64,000 nt of DNA from Bradyrhizobium sp. SZCCT0153. Its GTDB lineage: Bacteria > Pseudomonadota > Alphaproteobacteria > Rhizobiales > Xanthobacteraceae. This document shows positions 15,977-24,747 of the stretch, one piece after another. The position numbers and the translations under genes are program-made. A model generated the notes under the pieces. The model was not told the DNA's origin. It searched no databases and saw nothing but the letters and a program-made list of their open reading frames with translations. Position 1 is the first letter of the stretch; every line of letters starts with the position of its first letter. The stretch is from positions 1,461,001-1,525,000 of the forward strand of contig NZ_JAFCKS010000001.1 of the NCBI RefSeq assembly GCF_018129995.1, in the 5' to 3' direction.

Positions 15977-18187
15977 TCAGCGGGTGAACACCCGCTGTTG
16001 CTGCGTACGGCGGCCGACCGGAGCCGGCGGCGGCGGGGTCGTCGGAGCCCCGAACAGCCGCTCGAAGAAGTTCGGGCCGGACGAGCCGAAGCCGCCGCCG
16101 TTGTTGGCCACCGCCACGCCGGGCGGCAGCGTCGTCGACGGACGCGAATAGCTGGGCTGGGAGTGCGCCACCACGTTCTCGAGATCCTTGCCGCGGCCGT
16201 TCTTCAGGATGTTGATCATGGTCGCGTCGCGGCCATAGACGTCCTTGCGGAATTGCAGCTTGCCGGCGTCATCCACGAACGCGGTCTGATAGGTGATGTT
16301 GACCGGGATCGGGGTCGGGAATTTCAGGTCGACCTCGCTCTTGCCGTACATGCTGCGCACGCGCTCCGGCGTGTACTTCTCGTTCGGCATGGTGATGTTG
16401 AGCAGGACGGAGGCGTACTGATCCGGATTCTGCACGCGCATGCAGCCATGGCTGAAAGCGCGCTCGTCCCTGGCGAACAGGTTCTTGTCCGGCGTGTCGT
16501 GCTGATAGACCAGGAACTTGTTGGGGAAGTTGAAGCGGATGCGGCCGAGCGCGTTGGCTTCGCCCGGCGGCTGCGAGATGTGCACCGAGCCGTCGCGGTT
16601 CTGCTCGAGCTTGAGGCCCATGCGCTGCAGCACGGTCGGGTCCTGCTGAAGCGCCGGCAGATATTCGTTGTAGACGATCGAGGGCGGCACGTTCCAGGTC
16701 GGATTGACCGTGATGTACTTCATCGTCTCGGTGAGCAGCGGGGTCGCGTGCGTGCCCGGCTTGCCGGTGACGACGCGGGTGGTCCAGACCTGCTGGCCGC
16801 GCTGCATGACCTTCAGCGTGTAGTCGGGAATGTTGAGGATGACATAGGCATCGCCCAGCGAGGGTACGCCGAGGTCGCGCGGCAGCCAGCGCCAGCGCTC
16901 CATGTTCACCTGCACCACGTCGATCTGCTTGTCGCGCTTCGGGGTGTTGATCGCCTTGACGGTCTTGTCGTCGAGGATGCCGGTCGCCTTCATCTCGGCG
17001 CTGGTCTGGAATTTCCGCACGGCTTCGGCGACCGTCGCGTCATACCGGGTGTCGCTCGCGTTCTCGGCGATGCCAAGTTTGGCACGGAGCTGCGGCACGC
17101 GCGGATCTTCGACGACGATTTCAGCCTGCTTCTTGCCGCGGGCCGGGGTGTATTTCAGCGCGGGACCATCGGCGATCTCGATCACCGGGCCGTTGCCCTG
17201 GCCGCGGAGCTCCGCGAGCTTGGCCTTCAGCTCCTTGTAGAGCTTCTGCGGCGGGTTGTAGCTGTCGAGCGCAGCGGAGGCGTCAGTCGCGGTCGTGATC
17301 TTGGCGAGCACCTCGTTCGGGTCGACCGGATGCTCGGGATAGAGGATGTCGCCGCTGACCTGCGACCAGTGCATGCGGCCGCTCTGGGCCTGGCGCGCAT
17401 AGTCGAACATGCTGGCGGTGAGCTTGAGCTCGGCATCGGCGAGCGCGTCGGGGCTCGTCGCGGCAGCGAAATCCGGCACCGGATAGTCGGCCGGGTTGAG
17501 GCCGTCGGAGGCCGCGTCCTTCAGCCGCGCGATCAAGCCCTTGGCCGCAGCGGTCAGGCTGCCGGCTTGCGTCCAGACCGGCGCGAAGTCGCGTGCGCCG
17601 TAGAACTTCTCGACGGCGGCGCGCTCGTTCTTGCGGTCGAAATGGCGCGAGGTCTTGGCGCCGATGATGTCCTTGAGCTTGTCGGCGACCGGCTGGTCGG
17701 CGGCGGGAACATTGCTCGCGGCCTTGACCGGCTCCGAGGCCGGAGCAGCTGCCGTGGCGGGCGCGGCCGGCGTTGTGGTCGCGGTGTCGGCCTTGGCAGG
17801 CTCAATCTTGGCAGGCTCGGTCTTCGCTGGTTCAGTCTTCGCCGTCTCGCTCTTCGGCGCCTCGGCAGGCGTTGTGGCGACGTCGGAAGGCTTGGTCTCG
17901 ACCTTGTCCGGGGCCGGTGCGGCTTCCGCCTTGACGGGCTCCTTCGCAGCTTCCTTGGCCGGTTCCTGAACCGTGGCGGTGGCGTCGAGCTTGATGTCGG
18001 AGGCGGTCGGAGGCGGGACGTTTGCGGGCTCGGGGCGCGGGATCGCGGCTTCGATCGCAAGCTCGGCAGCGCTGCTGCGCGCCTGATCCTGGGCCAAGGC
18101 TGAGCTGGCCGATACCGTGAGGAAGGTCGCAGCGACCGTCATCAAGACACGGTCGAGGCCTGCACGGTGGTTCAAACAGTCACGCAT
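15977..18187 (-). CDS. L,D-transpeptidase (YcbB/LdtD-like, YkuD catalytic domain)
   Basis: 736 residues from ATG 18187. A signal peptide ends near ALAQDQA. Residues about 35-190 are Ala/Pro/Lys-rich, with short tandem KTEPA/KIEPA units. A folded N-terminal domain follows (VEKFYGARDFAPVWTQAGSL), then a peptidoglycan-binding segment (YDATVAEAVRKFQTSAEM). The YkuD catalytic domain contains FSHGCMRVQNP with the catalytic Cys and upstream His in VYQHDTPDKN. It makes 3-3 cross-links in peptidoglycan or attaches proteins to it, in the periplasm. It follows the NtrC-type regulator on the same strand across 362 bp. Confidence 0.93.
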   Translation of the reverse strand: MRDCLNHRAGLDRVLMTVAATFLTVSASSALAQDQARSSAAELAIEAAIPRPEPANVPPPTASDIKLDATATVQEPAKEAAKEPVKAEAAPAPDKVETKPSDVATTPAEAPKSETAKTEPAKTEPAKIEPAKADTATTTPAAPATAAAPASEPVKAASNVPAADQPVADKLKDIIGAKTSRHFDRKNERAAVEKFYGARDFAPVWTQAGSLTAAAKGLIARLKDAASDGLNPADYPVPDFAAATSPDALADAELKLTASMFDYARQAQSGRMHWSQVSGDILYPEHPVDPNEVLAKITTATDASAALDSYNPPQKLYKELKAKLAELRGQGNGPVIEIADGPALKYTPARGKKQAEIVVEDPRVPQLRAKLGIAENASDTRYDATVAEAVRKFQTSAEMKATGILDDKTVKAINTPKRDKQIDVVQVNMERWRWLPRDLGVPSLGDAYVILNIPDYTLKVMQRGQQVWTTRVVTGKPGTHATPLLTETMKYITVNPTWNVPPSIVYNEYLPALQQDPTVLQRMGLKLEQNRDGSVHISQPPGEANALGRIRFNFPNKFLVYQHDTPDKNLFARDERAFSHGCMRVQNPDQYASVLLNITMPNEKYTPERVRSMYGKSEVDLKFPTPIPVNITYQTAFVDDAGKLQFRKDVYGRDATMINILKNGRGKDLENVVAHSQPSYSRPSTTLPPGVAVANNGGGFGSSGPNFFERLFGAPTTPPPPAPVGRRTQQQRVFTR

Positions 18188-18549
18188 TGTGTCGCACCCC
18201 TCGGGTGAACTGTCCCTCGTGGAACAGCTTCGTTATCGTCTATTGAGCTTCGGCTAAACTGCGCCGGCCTCTCGAAAGTTGCACGCCTGCACGCAACGAT
18301 TCCTACGGAGACGAATCCTACGCAGACGATATACAGGCCCCGATTTCGCAGCCAGCGCTACCCGGGACAACTCACGACAAACTGACTTCAAGGAAGCCCG
18401 TTTGCAACGGATTGTGCGTCTCTGCCACGCGCTTTTCCCTGTGTCTGTCACTTCCAAGTCACGGTTCACGCCGCAGTCGAATTCTGTCGTCATGCGAACG
18501 GCTTACAGTCGCCGCGCACCGGCCGAACGAACCTCCGTTCGCATCAGGC
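18188..18549. other. 362-bp non-coding gap upstream of the L,D-transpeptidase
   Basis: No supported gene on either strand. It must hold the transpeptidase promoter and the end of the regulator transcript. The only structure I see is a short direct repeat of 15 bp at 18296-18325 followed by a third partial unit. Confidence 0.5.
18296..18330. repeat. 15-bp direct repeat, 2.3 copies
   Basis: ACGATTCCTACGGAG at 18296-18310, ACGAATCCTACGCAG at 18311-18325, then ACGAT. Confidence 0.7.
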
Positions 18550-20046
18550 TCAGTGCGTCTCCTCACCGCTTTTGCCGCCATGGCCGGGAACCCCGGCCTC
18601 GTCGAGTTTGCGGTAGAGGGTGGACCGGCCGATTTTGAGGCGGCGGGCGACCTCGGACATCTGGCCGCGGTAATGCGAGATCGCGAAACGGATGATCTCG
18701 TTCTCAATCTCCTCCAGCGGGCGGACGTCGCCGGTCGCGGTCAGCATGGGGAGGGTCCCCGTCAGGGGGAACGGCGCAATCGGTATTTCATTTCCTGACA
18801 CCACGGAGGGCGCCGCGATCGGCTCGAGCATCAGCGGCGCGGTCGGAATCTCCGTCGCGTGATGCGGCTGCGACGTGAGAAGGGGGAAGTCGGCAAGGCC
18901 AAGCTGGTCACCGTCGCTCATGACCACGGCGCGGTAGACCGCGTTTTCGAGCTGGCGGATGTTGCCGGGCCAGTCGAGCTGGGCCAGGTGTGCGACGGCC
19001 TCGCCGCTGATGCCGGTGATGGGACGGTTCTCCTCGGCGGCAAAGCGCGCCAGGAAATGCCGGAGCAGATGCGGGATGTCCTCGCGCCGGGAGCGCAGCG
19101 AGGGGATCGTCAGCGGCAGCACGTGCAGGCGATAGAACAGGTCTTCCCGGAAATGTCCCTGTTTCACCCGCTCCAGCAGCCTGCGGTTGGTCGCCGAGAT
19201 GATGCGGACGTCGACCTTGACCGGTTTGCGTCCGCCGACCGCCTCGACCGCGCCTTCCTGGAGCGCGCGGAGCAGCTTGACCTGCGCGGCCAGCGGCAGC
19301 TCGCTGACTTCGTCCAGAAACAGCGTGCCGCCATGAGCTTCGACGAACTTGCCGGTGTGGCGTTCGGTGGCGCCGGTGAAGGCACCCTTCTCGTGACCGA
19401 ACAGGATGGACTCGACGAGGTTGTCGGGGATGGCGCCGCAATTGACCGCGACGAACGGCTTTGCCTTGCGCTCGCCGCTGCCATGGATGGCGCGCGCGAA
19501 CATCTCCTTGCCGACGCCGGACTCGCCCTCGATCAGCACGGGGATCGACGAGCCTGCCGCCTTCTGCGCGGTCCGCATCACGCCCGCCATCGCCTCGGCG
19601 CGGGTGATGATATCGGAGAAGGTCAGCCGGCCCTCGCGGCTGTGACGGATGCGCTGCAATTCGCCCTTGAGCGCGGATGCGTTGAGCGCATTGCGCAGAG
19701 AAACCTGAAGCCGCTCCAGGCCGACCGGCTTGACGACGAAGTCGGCCGCGCCCGCGCGCATCGCCGAGATCACGTTGTCGATGCCGCCATGGGCGGTCTG
19801 CACGATGACGGGGATGCTGAGGCCTGCTTCGCGGATTTTCGCCAGCACGCCCATGCCGTCGAGCCCGGGCATCACGAGATCGAGGATGACGCCGTCGATG
19901 GCCGGTGCGTCAGGGGCGGTGAGGGCGGCGATCGCGGCGTCGCCGGAGTCCACGACGACCGTCTCATAGCCGCATTTCTGCACCATGTTCTCGACCAGCC
20001 GGCGGGCTACAGCGTCGTCGTCGGCGATCAAAATACTGGCAGCCAT
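18550..20046 (-). CDS. sigma-54-dependent response regulator, NtrC type
   Basis: 498 residues. The receiver domain (1-120) has the acidic pocket ADDD, phospho-acceptor Asp56 (ILDLVMPG), Thr84 and Lys106. The AAA+ domain has Walker A GESGVGKE near 175-181, the sigma-54 contact loop GAFTGA at 221-226, and Walker B GGTLFLDEVSEL. A Fis-type helix-turn-helix ends the protein (MSEVARRLKIGRSTLYRKL). All motifs needed for activity are intact, so it should remodel sigma-54 holoenzyme when phosphorylated. No histidine kinase is adjacent, making it an orphan regulator here. An Ala/Pro-rich linker (about 385-435) precedes the HTH. Confidence 0.93.
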   Translation of the reverse strand: MAASILIADDDAVARRLVENMVQKCGYETVVVDSGDAAIAALTAPDAPAIDGVILDLVMPGLDGMGVLAKIREAGLSIPVIVQTAHGGIDNVISAMRAGAADFVVKPVGLERLQVSLRNALNASALKGELQRIRHSREGRLTFSDIITRAEAMAGVMRTAQKAAGSSIPVLIEGESGVGKEMFARAIHGSGERKAKPFVAVNCGAIPDNLVESILFGHEKGAFTGATERHTGKFVEAHGGTLFLDEVSELPLAAQVKLLRALQEGAVEAVGGRKPVKVDVRIISATNRRLLERVKQGHFREDLFYRLHVLPLTIPSLRSRREDIPHLLRHFLARFAAEENRPITGISGEAVAHLAQLDWPGNIRQLENAVYRAVVMSDGDQLGLADFPLLTSQPHHATEIPTAPLMLEPIAAPSVVSGNEIPIAPFPLTGTLPMLTATGDVRPLEEIENEIIRFAISHYRGQMSEVARRLKIGRSTLYRKLDEAGVPGHGGKSGEETH

Positions 20047-20173
20047 GGTGTTCCCCGCACGCTACTACTATCTGTCTCGAATCGGGGCACTCTGGCCGAA
20101 GCCGATTAACGCACTCTTAAACCTTGGTGCCCCCGCCCGCCGTCGCGATTGTTGAACACAGGTTTCCCACACA

Positions 20174-22126
20174 ATGAATTCGCGCTCCAAGTCTGCCGTT
20201 AAAAAGCCTGCTCTCAAGAAGCCCGTTCCGAGCAAAGCCGCCGTCCGCAAGCCGAGCACCAAGAAATCCGCTGCCAAGGCAAAGCCCTCCAAACCTTCAC
20301 GCGCCGAACCTTCACGCGCCAAATCTTCACGCGCCAAGCCTGCGATCAAGACCGGCAAGCTTCCGGAGTGGAACCTCGCCGATCTCTATTCCGGGATCGA
20401 TGCGCCGGAAGTGGCGCGCGATCTCGAGAAGATGGATGCCGATTGCGTCGCGTTCGAGACCGACTACAAGGGCAAGCTCGCGACAGGCACAGCAAATGAA
20501 GATGGCGGAAAATGGCTCGCGGGCGCCGTGCGACGCTATGAGGCGATCGACGATCTGGCCGGCCGTCTCGGCTCCTATGCCGGTCTCGTCCATGCCGGCG
20601 ACAGCGTGGACCCTGCGATTTCAAAGTTTTACGGTGATGTCTCTGAGCGGCTGACGACCGCGTCCACGCATCTGCTGTTCTTCGCGCTCGAGCTCAATCG
20701 TGTCGATGACGATATCTTGAACCGTGCGATGCAGGCCGCCGAGCTCGCGCACTACCGTCCCTGGATCGAGGATCTGCGCAAGGAGAAGCCGTATCAGCTC
20801 GACGACAAGCTCGAGCAGCTCTTCCTGGAGAAGTCGCAGACCGGCTATTCCGCCTTCAACCGGCTGTTCGACCAGACCATCTCGGGCTTGCGCTTCAAGG
20901 TCGGGGCCAAGGAGCTCGCGATCGAGCCGACGCTCAATTTGTTGCAGGACCGCGACGGCGCCAAGCGCAAGAGCGCTGCGGAAGCGCTGGCCAAAACCTT
21001 CAAGGCCAATGAGCGCACCTTTGCGCTGATCACCAACACGCTCGCCAAGGACAAGGACATCTCCGACAATTGGCGCGGCTTCAAGGACGTCGCGGATTCT
21101 CGCCATCTCAACAATCGCGTCGAGCGCGAAGTGGTGGATGCGCTGGTCGCTTCGGTGCGTGCGGCCTATCCAAAGCTGTCGCATCGCTATTACGGGCTGA
21201 AGGCGAAGTGGTTCGGCAAGAAACGGCTGGCCTATTGGGACCGCAACGCGCCACTGCCGTTTGCGGCGACCGACATCATCGGCTGGCCCGACGCGCGAAG
21301 CATGGTGCTCACGGCCTATCGCGGCTTCTCGCCGAAAATGGCCGATATCGCCGAGCGCTTCTTCACCGACCGCTGGATCGATGCGCCGGTGCGGCCCGGC
21401 AAGGCGCCGGGCGCCTTCTCGCATCCGACCACGCCGTCGGCCCACCCCTATGTGCTGATGAATTACCAGGGCAAGCCGCGCGACGTGATGACGCTTGCGC
21501 ACGAACTCGGCCATGGCGTGCACCAGGTTCTGGCCGCCAGGAACGGCGCGCTGATGGCGCCGACGCCGCTGACGCTGGCCGAGACCGCAAGCGTGTTCGG
21601 GGAGATGCTGACTTTCCGCCGGTTGCTGGCGCAGACCAAGAGCGCAAAGCAGCGCCAGGCGCTGCTCGCCGGCAAGGTCGAGGACATGATCAACACCGTG
21701 GTGCGGCAGATCGCGTTCTATTCCTTCGAGCGCGCGGTCCACACCGAGCGCAAGAACGGCGAGCTCACGGCAACGCGGCTTGGCGAGATCTGGCTCTCGG
21801 TGCAGGGCGAGAGCCTCGGGCCGGCGATCGAGATCAAGGCGGGCTACGAGAACTACTGGATGTACATTCCGCACTTCATCCATTCGCCGTTCTACGTCTA
21901 CGCCTATGCCTTCGGCGATTGTCTCGTGAACTCGCTGTACGCCGTCTACGAGAACGCGGCCGAGGGTTTTGCCGAACGCTATCTCGACATGCTCGCCGCC
22001 GGCGGCACCAAGCACTATTCCGAGCTGCTGCGGCCGTTCGGCCTCGATGCCAAGGATCCGAAATTCTGGGACGGGGGGCTGTCGGTCATCGCAGGTATGA
22101 TCGATGAGCTGGAGGCGATGGGCTGA
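20174..22126 (+). CDS. M3 family oligoendopeptidase (PepF type) with Lys-rich N-terminal tail
   Basis: 650 residues. The zinc site is HELGHGVHQ with the third ligand in LAETASVFGEM, so it is a thimet-type M3 metallopeptidase that degrades short peptides in the cytosol. The catalytic body begins about residue 62 (LPEWNLADLYSGID, the usual N-terminus of PepF proteins). The first 60 residues are an extra basic tail of Lys, Ala, Pro and Ser built partly from tandem repeats. ATG at 20174 is the only start that precedes the tail; a later start inside it cannot be excluded. It is a single-gene unit. Confidence 0.92.
   Translation: MNSRSKSAVKKPALKKPVPSKAAVRKPSTKKSAAKAKPSKPSRAEPSRAKSSRAKPAIKTGKLPEWNLADLYSGIDAPEVARDLEKMDADCVAFETDYKGKLATGTANEDGGKWLAGAVRRYEAIDDLAGRLGSYAGLVHAGDSVDPAISKFYGDVSERLTTASTHLLFFALELNRVDDDILNRAMQAAELAHYRPWIEDLRKEKPYQLDDKLEQLFLEKSQTGYSAFNRLFDQTISGLRFKVGAKELAIEPTLNLLQDRDGAKRKSAAEALAKTFKANERTFALITNTLAKDKDISDNWRGFKDVADSRHLNNRVEREVVDALVASVRAAYPKLSHRYYGLKAKWFGKKRLAYWDRNAPLPFAATDIIGWPDARSMVLTAYRGFSPKMADIAERFFTDRWIDAPVRPGKAPGAFSHPTTPSAHPYVLMNYQGKPRDVMTLAHELGHGVHQVLAARNGALMAPTPLTLAETASVFGEMLTFRRLLAQTKSAKQRQALLAGKVEDMINTVVRQIAFYSFERAVHTERKNGELTATRLGEIWLSVQGESLGPAIEIKAGYENYWMYIPHFIHSPFYVYAYAFGDCLVNSLYAVYENAAEGFAERYLDMLAAGGTKHYSELLRPFGLDAKDPKFWDGGLSVIAGMIDELEAMG
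20294..20338 (+). repeat. three 15-bp tandem repeats inside the peptidase tail
   Basis: Units CCTTCACGCGCCGAA, CCTTCACGCGCCAAA and TCTTCACGCGCCAAG encode PSRAE, PSRAK and SSRAK in frame, so copy-number change would not break the gene. Confidence 0.88.
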
Positions 22127-22180
22127 GGGCGGGGGGCTGGGCTCAGTCCTGGCGCCAGCGGAAGGCTAGTAAAACATTTG

Positions 22181-22219
22181 TTGAACTTCCGTCCGACCGA
22201 TGTTATACAAATGTATAAC
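22181..22219 (+). promoter_or_regulatory. promoter and perfect palindromic operator of the AbrB/Doc module
   Basis: TTGAAC at 22181-22186 and TATACA at 22204-22209 are separated by exactly 17 bp and look like a sigma-70 promoter. The -10 lies inside an 8-bp perfect inverted repeat, GTTATACA/TGTATAAC (22202-22219, 2-bp centre), 20 bp before the antitoxin start. A dimeric AbrB-fold antitoxin bound here would block RNA polymerase, the usual autoregulation of such modules. Confidence 0.8.
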
Positions 22220-22239
22220 GTGCGAGCGGGCGGGAAGTC

Positions 22240-22464
22240 ATGAAGATCGAGATCAGGAAAATCGGCAATTCGGATGGTCTGTTGCTGCCGCGCGAGTTGA
22301 TGCAGCGGCTCGATCTCAAGCGTGGACAGCAACTCCACATCGTGGAATTGTCCGGCGGTGGTTTCCAGTTGCTGCCGTATGATCCCGATTTCGAGCGGAC
22401 GATGGAAATCGCCGACGAGATCATGGACAAATATCGCGACACTCTCGCGGCGCTCGCGAAGTAA
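22240..22464 (+). CDS. AbrB/MazE-fold antitoxin
   Basis: 74 residues. The N-terminal 45 residues form a swapped-hairpin AbrB DNA-binding fold: MKIEIRKIGNSDGLLLPREL followed by LKRGQQLHIVELSGGGFQL. The C-terminal helix (FERTMEIADEIMDKYRDTL) would wrap the toxin. It lies 12 bp upstream of a Doc-type toxin gene and just behind a perfect palindrome, so it is almost certainly the antitoxin and autorepressor of the pair. Confidence 0.9.
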   Translation: MKIEIRKIGNSDGLLLPRELMQRLDLKRGQQLHIVELSGGGFQLLPYDPDFERTMEIADEIMDKYRDTLAALAK

Positions 22465-22476
22465 GGGCTCGTTTAA

Positions 22477-22869
22477 ATGAGCGAGCCCGAGGAGCCGCTC
22501 TGGATCACCTACGAGCAGGCTGTGGCAATTCATGGTCGACAACTCCGGCGCTTTGGCGGTGCGCCGGGATTGCGCGACGAAGGAATGTTGCGTTCAGCGT
22601 TGGAGCGGCCGATCAAATGGCGCTATGAGCAGGCCCCGCTGGAAGAGCTTGCTGCGGCATATGCATTCGGTCTTGCGAAAAACCACGCATTCGTCGACGG
22701 TAACAAGCGCATCGCCTTCATGGCGTTGATGGTCTTCCTCCACAAGAACGGTGTTGCCTTCAGTCCCGATCCTGCGGAGGCGACCACCATCATCCTCTCG
22801 CTCGCCGCTGGCGAAGTCAGCGAGCAGAGCCTCACTCGCTGGATCCGCGACAATCTGGATTCCAAATGA
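22477..22869 (+). CDS. doc: Doc-type (Fic fold) toxin of a type II toxin-antitoxin system
   Basis: 130 residues. Doc toxins are Fic-fold kinases that phosphorylate elongation factor Tu and stop translation. The active-site loop HAFVDGNKRIA (about residues 70-80) has the Fic His, Asp/Gly, Asn-Lys-Arg pattern, and ITYEQAVAIHGRQLRRFGG at the N-terminus is typical of death-on-curing proteins. All catalytic residues look intact. The ATG comes 12 bp after the antitoxin stop with no clear ribosome-binding site, so coupling is likely. Confidence 0.92.
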   Translation: MSEPEEPLWITYEQAVAIHGRQLRRFGGAPGLRDEGMLRSALERPIKWRYEQAPLEELAAAYAFGLAKNHAFVDGNKRIAFMALMVFLHKNGVAFSPDPAEATTIILSLAAGEVSEQSLTRWIRDNLDSK

Positions 22870-22965
22870 CCTGATTTGCGTGAAACCGCGCCTGGCCGCC
22901 GTTGCCCTGCCCGGCGGTTTGCGCTATTGCCAGCCGGGAATTCGACTTTCGACGGGGGACAATCC

Positions 22966-23118
22966 ATGGCTGACCATAGCGAAGTGGCCTACACCACGGC
23001 CGACGGCAACGACTACGTTGCCCACGAGCAGACCTATGAGGGCTTCATCAAGCTGGTGAAGTACGGCACGGTTTCCGTCGCGCTCATCGTGATCCTGATG
23101 GCGATCTTCCTGACCTGA
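22966..23118 (+). CDS. aa3-type cytochrome c oxidase subunit IV
   Basis: 50 residues, a single-pass membrane protein. ATG at 22966 is chosen because GGGGGAC precedes it and the product then matches the family's usual length of about 45-60. A polar N-terminus (ADHSEVAYTTADGNDYVAHE) leads into a family-typical QTYEGFIKLVKYGTVSVALI helix. The family is a small alphaproteobacterial accessory subunit of aa3 oxidase. The main oxidase genes are not in the window. Confidence 0.92.
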   Translation: MADHSEVAYTTADGNDYVAHEQTYEGFIKLVKYGTVSVALIVILMAIFLT

Positions 23119-23252
23119 TCCATCGCCTACCGCACCGCCAGCGTCGTCGGTGCCCAGAAAATTTGCAATCAAGCCGGATTGAAAACCGGTATCCAACGTT
23201 GCGGGAGTGACGCTAAGTTGCGTGCGCGCTTTTCCGCGTCGCCGGAGGGCCT

Positions 23253-24380
23253 ATGAAGATCGCCGTTGCCAAAGAAATCGATCCGTCGGAGCCGCGCGTT
23301 GCCGCTTCGCCTGATACGGTGAAGAAGTTTAGGGCGTTGGGCGTCGAGATCGCCGTCGAGCCGGGCGCCGGCCTCAAATCGGGCCTTCCGGATTCCGAAT
23401 TCACCGCCGTGGGCGCCACCGTCAGCGCCGATGCGCTGAAGGACGCCGACATCATCATCAAGGTGAAGCGTCCCGAGGCGTCCGAGCTCGCGCAGTACAA
23501 GCGCGGCGCGCTCGTCATCGCCATAATGGACCCCTACGGCAACGAGGCCGCGCTGAAGACGATCGCCGATGCAGGCGTCTCCGCCTTCGCGATGGAATTG
23601 ATGCCGCGTATCACGCGCGCGCAGGTGATGGACGTGCTGTCGTCGCAGGCGAACCTTGCCGGCTACCGTGCCGTGATCGAGGGTGCCGAGGCTTTCGGCC
23701 GCGCCTTCCCGATGATGATGACGGCGGCCGGCACCGTGCCTGCCGCCAAGGTGTTCGTGATGGGCGTCGGCGTCGCCGGCCTCCAGGCGATCGCGACCGC
23801 GCGCCGTCTCGGCGCGATCGTCACCGCCACCGACGTGCGGCCCGCAACGAAGGAGCAGGTGGAATCGCTCGGCGCGAAGTTCCTCGCCGTCGAGGACGAG
23901 GAATTCAAGAATGCGCAGACCGCCGGCGGCTACGCCAAGGAGATGTCGAAGGAATACCAGGCCAAGCAGGCCGCGCTCACCGCCGAGCACATCAAGAAGC
24001 AGGACATCGTGATCACGACGGCGCTGATCCCGGGCCGGCCCGCGCCGAAGCTCGTCAGCGCCGAGATGGTCAAGTCGATGAAGCCGGGTTCGGTGCTGGT
24101 CGATCTCGCCGTCGAGCGCGGCGGCAATGTCGAGGGCGCCAGGCCCGGCGAGGTCGTCGACCTCGATGGCATCAAGATCGTCGGCTACACCAACGTCGCC
24201 GGCCGCGTCGCTGCCTCGGCCTCCAGCCTCTACGCGCGCAATCTGTTCTCCTTCATCGAGACCATGGTCGACAAGAAGGAGCAGAAGCTCGCCGTGAACT
24301 GGGACGACGAACTGGTCAAGGCCACCGCGCTGACCAGGGACGGCGCCGTGATCCACCCGAACTTCCAGCCGAAAGCTTAA
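23253..24380 (+). CDS. pntAA: NAD(P) transhydrogenase subunit alpha part 1 (NAD-binding domain I)
   Basis: 375 residues. It is the soluble NAD(H)-binding subunit of the proton-translocating transhydrogenase that reduces NADP+ with NADH at the cost of proton motive force. Features are [19 protein letters not shown], the mobile-loop region, [21 protein letters not shown] (Rossmann GxGxxG), [20 protein letters not shown] and [17 protein letters not shown]. It is separate from the membrane part, as in the Rhodospirillum-type three-gene form. It starts the operon with pntAB and pntB; an upstream gap of 134 bp carries its promoter. Confidence 0.97.
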   Translation: MKIAVAKEIDPSEPRVAASPDTVKKFRALGVEIAVEPGAGLKSGLPDSEFTAVGATVSADALKDADIIIKVKRPEASELAQYKRGALVIAIMDPYGNEAALKTIADAGVSAFAMELMPRITRAQVMDVLSSQANLAGYRAVIEGAEAFGRAFPMMMTAAGTVPAAKVFVMGVGVAGLQAIATARRLGAIVTATDVRPATKEQVESLGAKFLAVEDEEFKNAQTAGGYAKEMSKEYQAKQAALTAEHIKKQDIVITTALIPGRPAPKLVSAEMVKSMKPGSVLVDLAVERGGNVEGARPGEVVDLDGIKIVGYTNVAGRVAASASSLYARNLFSFIETMVDKKEQKLAVNWDDELVKATALTRDGAVIHPNFQPKA

Positions 24381-24391
24381 GGAGAGCCGCC

Positions 24392-24709
24392 ATGGAGCAC
24401 ATTGCACAGGTCGTCGACCCCTTCGTCTTCCGGCTGTCGATTTTCGTTCTCGCCGTCTTCGTCGGCTATTTCGTGGTGTGGTCGGTCACGCCCGCGCTGC
24501 ATACGCCGCTGATGAGCGTGACTAACGCGATCTCCTCGGTGATCGTGGTCGGTGCGCTGCTCGCCGGCGGGGTTGCGAATGTTTCGAGCGGCTCGGGCTG
24601 GGCCCGAGCCTTCGGCTTCGTGGCGCTGATCTTTGCCTGCATCAATATCTTCGGCGGCTTCCTTGTCACCCAGCGCATGCTGGGGATGTACAAGAAGAAG
24701 GCCAAGTAA
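24392..24709 (+). CDS. pntAB: NAD(P) transhydrogenase subunit alpha part 2 (membrane domain)
   Basis: 105 residues with three or four hydrophobic helices ([55 protein letters not shown]). It corresponds to the small membrane part of domain II, encoded by its own gene as in other alphaproteobacteria. [17 protein letters not shown] is the family signature near the proton path. GGAGAGCC precedes the ATG, 11 bp after pntAA. Confidence 0.97.
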   Translation: MEHIAQVVDPFVFRLSIFVLAVFVGYFVVWSVTPALHTPLMSVTNAISSVIVVGALLAGGVANVSSGSGWARAFGFVALIFACINIFGGFLVTQRMLGMYKKKAK

Positions 24710-24747
24710 GCGTCACCTCGGGGTGAACTGGCGAATGGGGACCTGAG

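Noticed and set aside
15848..18103. 751-codon open frame on the plus strand
   Set aside because: It lies opposite the L,D-transpeptidase gene, which has a full YkuD motif; the frame's product is low-complexity Arg/Gly/Val.
18254..18493. 79-codon minus-strand open frame in the gap before the transpeptidase
   Set aside because: Cys/Arg-rich, no ribosome-binding site, unlike the local codon pattern.
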